DNA from: an uncultured Clostridia bacterium
GTDB taxonomy: Bacteria; Bacillota; Clostridia; TANB77; CAG-508
Direction: 5' to 3'
DNA: 5,241 bases
Assembly: GCA_947624925.1 (NCBI GenBank)
Contig: CANQMG010000078.1
Coordinates: 1-5,241, forward strand
Each line of letters begins with the position of its first letter. The first letter of the stretch is position 1. Both the position numbers and the translations under genes were made by a program. The notes under the pieces were generated by a model, which did not search any database, was not told where the DNA came from, and was given only the letters and a program-made list of their open reading frames with translations. Shown one piece after another: positions 1 to 5,241 of the stretch.

Positions 1-690
1 TACTAATTTGCCGTTATAATAACCAATATTTAAAGGTCTAGTTATTCCTGCTGGGTCTGTATATTTACTATATTCTAATAATTGTAAGTTTTCTAAAGTT
101 TTTGCTACGTTTGAGTGCATTATTGCCATAGCAAAACTGTCTTTATGGTCTCCTAATGCTTTTGTTATAGCATCATTAAGAGTTGTAGCACCTATTTTGT
201 TTTCTTCTGCTACACTTTCAGTAGATGTTGCAACATTGTAAACGTGTTGGCTTAATTCCTCATCTCCTGTAATTCCAAAAATAGCATTTAACATTGCTAT
301 AATTTGTTTTTGTCTATATTTATTCCAATATTTTGCGACTCTACTTATGATATGACCCATAGGATCTGCTTTTTGGACATCATTGATAAAGTCTCTTGCT
401 GTCCAAGCTTTCATTCTTTTATATGCTACACCACTTTGTGTATCACCTGTTACTTCTGATGTAGTAATATCAGTTTTACCATCATTTACTTGTGGGTCAT
501 TACTATCTATATCTTTTAAGAATGGTATTGTATATTGTAATCCTGCTCCTTGTAAATTTGCTGTTAACTCAGCACTGTTTACTACTGCACCACTTTCTAA
601 TAGTGCTGTTAATACTGGGTCTGGTTCTGCTCCCCATCTGTTAATAAAAATTTCCTCATCAAATGGAATATTTAAATATGTTCCTGCCCT
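1..690 (-). CDS. Major capsid protein, HK97-fold type, C-terminus outside window, AGG at start position
   Basis: This gene encodes the shell protein of the phage head. An uninterrupted frame runs from 690 to the window edge (230 codons). Counting the AGG as residue 1, it has TYLNIPFDEEIF near residues 4-15, an N-arm ending in DPVLTALLESGAV (24-36), YTIPFLKDID (53-62), and a late segment with SFAMAIMHS and LLEYSKYTDPAGITRPLNIG. I recognise this pattern from capsid proteins of clostridial siphophages (Gp13-like group, from memory). It follows the scaffold gene by 20 nt, the usual order. The frame has no ATG, GTG or TTG near the SD. The first in-frame ATG is residue 93 (position 414), too far in to be the start. 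The frame is closed upstream by TAA, and the only codon at SD distance is AGG (690-688). The ATG at 697 is in another frame and meets TAG after one codon. The function is secure; the start is anomalous. Confidence 0.9.
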
Positions 691-705
691 AAAACATTAC
701 CTCCT
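688..705 (-). promoter_or_regulatory. Ribosome binding site of the capsid gene with AGG in the start position
   Basis: AGGAGG (705-700) is followed by 9 nt and then AGG (690-688), in frame with the capsid protein. An ATG at 697-695 lies only 2 nt from the SD, too close for normal initiation. It reads ATG TTT TAG, a two-residue ORF whose UAG overlaps the AGG. Either AGG initiates, or a +1 slip of UUU on UUUU in AUG UUU UAG G joins the ATG to the capsid frame. Confidence 0.75.
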
Positions 706-710
706 ATAAT

Positions 711-1313
711 TTAATTAAATAATTGTTTATACCCTTCTGGGTTTTCTATTTTATACTTTACTTGTTCGTTATAACCTAATTTGAAAAATTTTTCTTTCGT
801 CATAGGTTTATCTTCTTCTCCACCTTTTGGTTTAGGTGTATCATTTATTAGTTCTTCTCTAATTTTAGCCTCTGTTGCTTCTTTTTGTTTAGTTATAGTA
901 TTTACTAAATTATTAGCTAATTTTTTTGTTGCTTCAATATCTTCATTTGAAATACCCTTTACTAGACTTTCTAATTCTTTATCATCTGTTACTACTTTTG
1001 ATAAAATCTTTTCTGCTTGAATTTGACTTCTTTCTATTGCTAAATCTTTTTTTGTTTTTGCAATATCCTCCAAGTCTTTTTGTTTCTTTTGTTCATCTGT
1101 TAATTGTGAAGTTTTATATCCATCTATTTCAGTATCTTTTTCTTTAATAGTTGCTTTTAATTGCTTATTTTCATTTTTTACAGTTGCAACATCATCTGAA
1201 TACTTTTTAGTTGGAACATAATTATCTCCAATCAACTTTTTAATAGCCTCTGCTTTTGCTTTACTGTCTAACTCTGCATTGTCTAATACATTTCCTAATT
1301 CTTCTTCCATCAT
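711..1313 (-). CDS. Capsid scaffolding protein (GP20-like)
   Basis: The product is about 200 residues, highly charged and predicted mostly helical. It has the motif IGDNYVPTKKYSD near residues 28-40, then a long Lys/Glu/Gln-rich coiled-coil-like stretch (about 40-160). A Pro/Gly/Glu hinge (TPKPKGGEEDKPMT) leads to a conserved-looking C-terminal helix ending in EGYKQLFN. This is the layout of phage GP20-type scaffold proteins, which template procapsid assembly through the C-terminal helix and then leave. Its place between portal and capsid fits. The start is ATG at 1313 or the adjacent ATG at 1310. A weak AAAGGG lies 3 nt before the first and 6 nt before the second, so 1310 may be the real one. 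A GTG at 1355 in the same frame has no SD. The gene ends in TAA. It is the only gene here with both ends visible and ordinary decoding. Confidence 0.85.
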   Translation of the reverse strand: MMEEELGNVLDNAELDSKAKAEAIKKLIGDNYVPTKKYSDDVATVKNENKQLKATIKEKDTEIDGYKTSQLTDEQKKQKDLEDIAKTKKDLAIERSQIQAEKILSKVVTDDKELESLVKGISNEDIEATKKLANNLVNTITKQKEATEAKIREELINDTPKPKGGEEDKPMTKEKFFKLGYNEQVKYKIENPEGYKQLFN

Positions 1314-1324
1314 TTTCCCTTTCT

Positions 1325-1390
1325 CACTTATACCGTTTTTTACCGTGCCGTCCACGTATTGTAAGTGGCTAACTCTTAACCCTCGTTAGC
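1325..1390 (-). promoter_or_regulatory. Structured portal-scaffold junction (inverted repeats)
   Basis: On the minus strand GCTAAC (1390-1385) can pair with GTTAGC (1373-1368), with the portal stop codon in the loop. Directly after it CACTTA (1367-1362) can pair with TAAGTG (1330-1325), enclosing a small CGTG/CACG hairpin (1356-1353 with 1347-1344) and three CGG triplets in a window otherwise poor in CGG. The outer stem ends just before the weak scaffold SD, so folding could modulate scaffold translation. Stems are short, so this is tentative. Confidence 0.35.
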
Positions 1391-3050
1391 TGAGATAATT
1401 TTATCTATACTTCGATTTTCCTTCTTCTTAGCTTTATCTTCTGTTTTGTCATTATTTTCTTTTGTCTCTCTTATAACATTTGATACTGCTTTTTTCCAAA
1501 GGTCATCTCCATAATATTCTTTTGCTTTTTCAAATACTTCATTTGGGTCATTGAATAATCCAATAACTGTAAATGCTATATCTGGTGGGCATTGTGCTGA
1601 CATTAAATTCATAAGTGCTTGTGTTTTAACTAATATATTGTCCGATTTATTTCTTGTAAATTTAATATCTATATCACTTAATTTTAAGCCTTTTAGATTT
1701 TCTGTCTTTCCTTTTAGCTTTTCATTGCATATATTTAAAATTAACTTTAAAAACTGTCGTTCTGGTTTTTTGAATGATAATTCATCTTGCTTTGCTCTTG
1801 CATCTGCCATTGCCCAACCTTCACCTAATAATCTTGCTTGTCCAGTATCTCCTCCAGAAGGTTTATCATTTAATCTTGGAATACCTACTATTGTTAATAC
1901 ATCATTATATATTCCATCTTTATATATTTTAACTTGGGAATTATCCATTTTTTGACTTAACAATTTTATATCTGCTGGTTTTCCGTGGGTCTGATGTTGA
2001 TATTTCTACTGCTCCAAGTTTTATTATTTCCTTATGTCTATCTATATCTATTTGTTGATTTATATACACCAATAAGCTTTGTACAAATTGCTCTATATCA
2101 TCTAATTCATTACTTGTTATCCTATTTATTGCATTTAATTGTGATATTACTAGTTCTATAAGTCCAATTCTATTTTTGTTTAAAGGATACTCTATGATTC
2201 TAAATCCTTTAATGTTTAGTGGATATGGATTTGGTAATTTTTTCTTTAACCCTAGTCTGTTCTTTTTATATAACGGTTTTAATTGCAATTTACCAAATTG
2301 CGTTGTTAAAATCATTATTTTATCTTCACAATAAATTGTATATTCCTGATATTCTGATATTTGTTGTGTATCTTGTGTTGTTACCATTTGTGTAAAGTTT
2401 TGTATATAAAATGAAAATAATTGTTCTTCCGTAATACCTGTACTATATACAACTCCTGTTCTTTTTGGGTCTGGTATTGACATTTCAAAAGGCGCATCAT
2501 CTTCATCTTTTGGATTATCTTGTTCAGACCATCTATAAGCTGTGCCTATTGTATACCACCAATCAGCAAGTTCTTGGTCTTTACTAGATTTATCTTCACT
2601 TTCCATAAACTTATTTAATAATGATATTTTAGGATTTGTAAGCTCTGAGCCTTTTTCACCTTTTTGTACATATTGTACTGGGTCTCCAAAAACATACGAT
2701 TTCTTAAATTCCACTATTTCATAAGCATGATTTACTAAAATTTTATTATTAATTTCTGGTCTTATTTTTTTTATTTTGTTTAATATAGGCTGAATACCTC
2801 TTTTAAAGTCATCAAGATATTTAATTTCTTCTACATTCTGATTATGTATTGCCAATATTTCTGGCATTTTTGCTATTATGTTTTCTGGCGTAAGTTCATC
2901 TTTTTGTAAATTACAATAGATTACTTTTCTTCCATTAAAACGATTTCGTTCATTTTGTGTTGCTAACTTTTCTTCATTTTCCTCTCTAACTTTATCAAGA
3001 GTTTCATCAACTATATCTCGTTTTTTCTCTTCATTCTCCTTTTCTTCCCT
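1376..3050 (-). CDS. Portal protein, SPP1 gp6-like, interrupted by a +1 frame break and lacking a standard start
   Basis: This is the dodecameric portal ring at the head vertex, through which terminase threads DNA. Reconstructed from the AGG at 3050 with one base skipped at 1985, it has 557 residues, normal for the family. Recognisable segments are YEIVEFKKSYVFGDPVQYV (residues 110-128), ADWWYTIGTAYRW (162-174), IIEYPLNKNRIG (285-296) and SNELDDIEQFVQSLL (313-327). After the break come KPADIKLL and IYNDVLTIVGIP, then GGDTGQARLL (399-408), GWAMADARAKQ and FKKPERQFLKLIL. Zero frame ends at TAA 1943-1941 soon after the break; the second frame runs to TAA 1378-1376. The first ATG in the N-terminal frame is at 2867, which would lose about 60 residues that look coding (KVREENEEKLATQNERNRFN). 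Upstream that frame has only ATT and AGG before a TGA. Both halves are clearly one family protein. Decay of a prophage is possible but no other damage is seen. Confidence 0.9.
1982..1988 (-). other. CCACGGA +1 frame-change site in the portal gene
   Basis: The zero frame reads GAC CCA CGG AAA ACC and soon reaches TAA. Homologous protein resumes only if one base is skipped: CCA (C) GGA AAA CCA gives PGKPADIK, and CCA CGG (A) AAA CCA gives PRKPADIK. The two frames overlap here, so the crossing point is set by protein continuity. CGG is otherwise absent as an in-frame codon except at the matching terminase site. Confidence 0.7.
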
Positions 3051-3063
3051 AATTCATACCTCC
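3048..3063 (-). promoter_or_regulatory. Ribosome binding site of the portal gene with AGG in the start position
   Basis: GGAGG (3063-3059) is followed by 8 nt and an in-frame AGG (3050-3048). An ATG (3057-3055) lies 1 nt after the SD and reads ATG AAT TAG, with the UAG overlapping the AGG, the same arrangement as at the capsid gene. An in-frame ATT at 3053 with 5 nt spacing is an alternative rare start. Confidence 0.7.
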
Positions 3064-3071
3064 ATATATTA

Positions 3072-3108
3072 TCCGTCAAGGAACAATAAAACATTATTCC
3101 TTGGCAGA
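3072..3108 (-). promoter_or_regulatory. Strong stem-loop in the portal leader
   Basis: CAAGGAATAAT (3103-3093) pairs with ATTGTTCCTTG (3087-3077) around a 5-nt GTTTT loop: 11 pairs with one T-G wobble. Four more pairs (TCTG with CGGA) extend it beyond a C-A mismatch. There is no T-run after it on either strand, so it is not a standard intrinsic terminator. It ends 9 nt before the portal SD, suggesting an mRNA processing, stability or translation-control element. Confidence 0.6.
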
Positions 3109-3114
3109 CTTGAT

Positions 3115-3146
3115 GGAGTGAATTAGTATAGATACCTTTTCCCTCC
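3115..3146 (-). promoter_or_regulatory. Second stem-loop in the portal leader, hiding an SD-like GGAGGG
   Basis: GGAGGGAA (3146-3139) pairs with TTCC-A-CTCC (3123-3115, one bulged A). An inner GGTA/TACT stem with a TCTA tetraloop follows. The downstream arm can alternatively pair with AGTGGGGAAT (3175-3166), so two folds exclude each other. The SD-like sequence is followed by no evident gene. Confidence 0.45.
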
Positions 3147-3203
3147 AACTTAACTTAACGTACCTATTCCCCACTATCATAAAAAATAGTTCTTCCTTAT
3201 TTA

Positions 3204-3231
3204 ATTATATTATCTCTATTATTTTATGCAA
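3204..3231 (-). promoter_or_regulatory. Candidate sigma70-type promoter upstream of the portal gene
   Basis: TTGCAT (3231-3226), a 16-nt spacer and a perfect TATAAT (3209-3204) lie just past the end of the Cys-rich gene. Transcription would begin near 3197 and give a leader of roughly 130 nt containing both stem-loops. The -35 match is only three of six, and AT-rich DNA produces such boxes by chance. Confidence 0.35.
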
Positions 3232-3233
3232 AC

Positions 3234-3446
3234 TCATTTACATAATTTATATAACTCAATTGGCTTAAGTTTAGGCTTATCTGGATTTTCTAATAAATAT
3301 TTTTTACATTTTTGAACATATATAACATTATATCCATAGGAATCCTTTTTTCTACAAGTTTTTACCATATAATCTTGTATATTATTACCATATCTATATT
3401 TAAAACACTTCTCCCAATTTTTACATTTCCAACAAATATTTATCCT
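3234..3446 (-). CDS. Small cysteine-rich, possibly zinc-binding protein of 70 residues, AGG at start position
   Basis: I do not know a function. The frame from AGG 3446 to TGA 3236-3234 encodes INICWKCKNWEKCF near its N-terminus, with cysteines at residues 5, 8, 14, 31, 47 and 69. The CxxC plus later cysteines resemble a small zinc-binding fold. The rest is Lys/Tyr-rich (KKYLLENPDKPKLKPIELYK). Small Cys-rich proteins beside terminase or portal genes are common in phages of Bacillota and may bind nucleic acid. It has no ATG, GTG or TTG in frame upstream of the cysteines; its first ATG is internal, at codon 27. A 7-nt gap separates the SD-like G-run from AGG. The ORF is in the same frame as terminase and begins 12 nt after its TAG, so amber readthrough could fuse the two, although the junction looks like an SD. 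Coding nature is supported by cysteine spacing and composition only. Confidence 0.6.
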   Translation of the reverse strand, partial: RINICWKCKNWEKCFKYRYGNNIQDYMVKTCRKKDSYGYNVIYVQKCKKYLLENPDKPKLKPIELYKLCK

Positions 3447-3459
3447 ATTAATTCCCCCC
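3444..3459 (-). promoter_or_regulatory. Ribosome binding site of the Cys-rich gene with AGG in the start position
   Basis: A run of six G (3459-3454), sharing its first G with the terminase TAG, can pair with the anti-SD through a G-U. Seven nt later comes AGG (3446-3444), in frame. Other in-frame candidates are ATT (3452, 1 nt after the run) and ATA (3443). There is no ATG in any frame here, so the AUG-plus-frameshift model available for the portal and capsid genes does not apply. Confidence 0.55.
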
Positions 3460-5241
3460 TATATTCCTAATAATGCCCTATTTATTGGCTTTGGCACACT
3501 TGGTTTTGCACCATTTAATATTACTTCCGTTGTAAATAACGCCATACTATCTGGAGCATCATCATTACGTACAGGGTAATCAAAGCTATATGTAGTAAAG
3601 TTTTTCATAAATCTGCCATAATCAGTATTAGGCTTATAATCTTTTTTTTCTTTAAACCTTATTTTTCTGATAATAAGTCCTCTAGCATCTTTAATACGTT
3701 GCTCCTTCTTTGGCGTATTATATTTCTCTAAAATTTCACAATTATAATATCCTTTTTGTCTTAACTTTTCTTCTAATAGCGTTTTTAAAGACGTATCAAT
3801 ATTGTTTTCTATTACAAACTTTATAATATTATGTTGTATAATCTTATCTACAATTTCATCATATAATTCCGTCATAGCTTTCTTTTTAAAAATGCAATCT
3901 ATAAAATAATAAAATTCCCCATCTGTTCTATATATTGGCATCGATACATTATCTTTACCACGTCTTGCTGGGTCTAATGAGGCTAATCCATAAGGATAAC
4001 AAGCTTCTTCGCCATTTTCTAATCTTGGTAATCTATCAAAATGCTCCAAGTTTTCATCTGCAAATTCCAGCCCAGTTGGAGCAATAGGGTCTTGTTGATA
4101 TACACAACTAAAACTAAATGGGTCTGATGTATCTCTCATTCTCCTTGCTTCTTCTGTTGTCATTACACAAGAGCAAGTACTTTCATCATTTTCATCTAGC
4201 AATGGTACTTTTATAAATACAGCATATCCATCAACCGCTTCCATTACATATTTTTCAAAACCTTTTATTTTACTAGATTTCATTTCGTGTGTTGCCTCAA
4301 TGTCTGTCATCGTCCTATTTAATATATCTTCTGGTGACCACATTGTACCTACAAAGATATATGTAACACTAGGGTCAGTTCTTCTGTTATACCATTCTGT
4401 ATTCCATTTCGTATAAATATCTTGATGTATCTGACTATTAGTTGCTTCTTCTGCACCTTTTGTCATATCATCAAATATAAGTGCTTTATTCGCTCTTTCA
4501 CCAGTAGATGAACCTTCTCTTGTTCTCGCAATATGTGATTTTTGATTGTTACTTCCTTTTAAAATCCAATCTGATTCTTTCTCTTTTTCAAATGGCTTAT
4601 CCCCATATATCTTATATTGAGTGAATACATTACTATATCTAGGATTTTTTATAATCCCTTGTATTGTTCTACTAAATCCAAGAACTAACTCTTGTGAATA
4701 AGACCATCTTAAAATGCTGTTATTCATATCTATTCCAAAAATCCATGCACTAAACATATTTAATGTATAACTCTTACCATATCCGTGGAGGGAAAGAAGC
4801 TTCTATGTATTGCAATTTTGAGTCAAATGCAGATTTATTAAGATAAAAAACAAAAGGTCTTAAAACATTTCTTCTATTCGTATATACTCTGGATTGCATG
4901 GGCATATCCATCTCCATATACAAAATAAAATGTTCTAATGATCTTCTTCCTGCAAAAGCATACGCTTTTTCCCATAATTCATAATATTTAGGCATATATT
5001 CAGGCTCAGCATTATAAACCCTACTTTCTACTACTGGAATTAGGGTTGTAATTGCATATCTACAAGCAGATAATTCTATTTCTTGTCTGTTTTTATCTTC
5101 TCTTTTAGGACTATCAAAATACTGTAATAACAATGAATACAAGTTATTACACATTTCAAATCTACTATATTCATCAAGTTTTTTCTTTGTTTTAAGTATT
5201 TTTATAACTTCTTCAATTACTTGTTTATAATCTTGCCTATA
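3459..5241 (-). CDS. terL: Terminase large subunit (packaging ATPase/nuclease), +1 frame break in Walker A, N-terminus outside window
   Basis: TerL powers DNA translocation into the head and cuts the concatemer. Two frames, 5241-4774 (open at the edge, TAA at 4776) and 4784-3459 (TAG), together make at least 593 residues. Numbering from the window edge, the family features are an N-terminal helical region, GRRSLEHFILYMEMDMP, then LQYIEASFPP leading into the P-loop. The P-loop is completed only across the break (PPGYGKS or PPRYGKS, 151-157). Next come Walker B ALIFDD (Asp257, Asp258), coupling motif GTMW (298-301), and nuclease acids Asp423 in LDPARRG, Glu478 in VIENN and Asp564 in DDAPDSMAL. 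All catalytic residues are present, so the gene looks functional except for one extra base. Starting the second half at its first ATG (4757) would remove the P-loop and cannot give an active motor. The stop overlaps the SD of the next gene. Confidence 0.95.
4782..4788 (-). other. CCACGGA +1 frame-change site inside the terminase Walker A motif
   Basis: The zero frame reads CCT CCA CGG ATA TGG TAA and ends. Skipping one base, CCA (C) GGA TAT GGT AAG AGT, gives PPGYGKS; CCA CGG (A) TAT gives PPRYGKS. Both are acceptable P-loops for this family. The seven bases are identical to the portal site. Confidence 0.75.

Noticed and set aside
689..691. TAG recoded as a sense codon, or UAG used as a start codon, to explain the capsid and portal starts
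   Set aside because: Reading through TAG stays in the ATG frame, which hits further stops at once. Starting at UAG gives the wrong frame.
383..709. Plus-strand ORFs over the capsid, scaffold, portal and terminase regions (383-709, 781-1020, 926-1147, 1551-1955, 2542-2724)
   Set aside because: They are antisense to clearly recognisable phage proteins, have no convincing SD and encode low-complexity hydrophobic or serine-rich sequence typical of shadows in AT-rich DNA.
1311..1355. GTG at 1355 as the scaffold start
   Set aside because: It lacks an SD, adds 14 residues overlapping the inverted repeats, and the ATG pair at 1313/1310 with AAAGGG in front is better.
3020..3041. ATG at 3034 with AAGGAG in front and a -1 shift at A AAA AAC (3026-3020) as the portal start
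   Set aside because: The heptamer is a textbook -1 slippery site and would land in the portal frame, but the SD lies only 1 nt from the ATG. The portal frame is also open through this region back to the AGG at 3050, whose SD spacing is good. It is kept as a fallback.
3072..3108. Intrinsic terminator
   Set aside because: The stem is strong but AT-rich at the top, and no T-run follows on either strand.
3061..3240. A tRNA gene in the portal leader
   Set aside because: The stem-loops do not form a cloverleaf and there is no recognisable T-arm with a TTCRA loop or paired acceptor ends.
1376..5241. Simple pseudogenes in a decaying prophage
   Set aside because: There are no other stops, deletions or loss of catalytic residues. 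The two breaks share one heptamer, and the start anomalies share one design. It cannot be fully excluded without reads.
1..5241. CRISPR arrays, insertion sequences, attachment sites
   Set aside because: I saw no spaced direct repeats, transposase-like ORFs or terminal inverted repeats.

Overview
The window is the head-gene block of a tailed double-stranded DNA bacteriophage or prophage (Caudoviricetes, SPP1-like portal/terminase type). All genes lie on the minus strand, so they read from high to low coordinates: large terminase (TerL), a small cysteine-rich protein, portal, scaffold, major capsid protein. The very AT-rich sequence, AGGAGG-type Shine-Dalgarno (SD) sites and arginine coded mostly by AGA point to a low-GC Bacillota (Firmicutes) host, probably clostridial or a related gut lineage. 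This is inferred from composition and remembered family resemblance, not from a search.

Layout: TerL (3459-5241, N-terminus off the window); a 70-residue Cys-rich protein (3234-3446); an intergenic leader (about 3064-3233) with a candidate promoter and two stem-loops; portal (1376-3050); a short structured junction; scaffold (711-1313); major capsid protein (1-690, C-terminus off the window). Terminase docks on the portal to pump DNA into a shell of capsid protein assembled on the scaffold.

The genes look intact in protein sequence but do not read normally. First, TerL and portal each break by +1 in a conserved segment (in TerL inside Walker A). Both breaks are at the same heptamer, CCA CGG A, and these are the only two in-frame CGG codons I found in the window. 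Second, capsid, portal and the Cys-rich gene have no ATG, GTG or TTG in the right frame at their 5' ends. Each instead has a strong SD followed 7 to 9 nt later by an in-frame AGG exactly where the start codon should be, always preceded by T (TAGG). Only the scaffold has an ordinary ATG.

My preferred hypothesis is that late-gene translation here depends on non-standard decoding: initiation at AGG (for example by an initiator-like tRNA with a CCU anticodon) and +1 decoding at CCACGGA (quadruplet reading, or a hungry/unassigned CGG). This would make head proteins available only where the matching tRNAs exist. Rivals are +1 shifting at AUG-NNU-UAG-G for two of the starts, systematic sequencing error, and decay of a prophage. 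AGG and CGG are the arginine codons known to be reassigned in some low-GC Bacillota, which makes the coincidence more pointed. Nothing in this window encodes a visible tRNA, so the decoding factors would have to be elsewhere.
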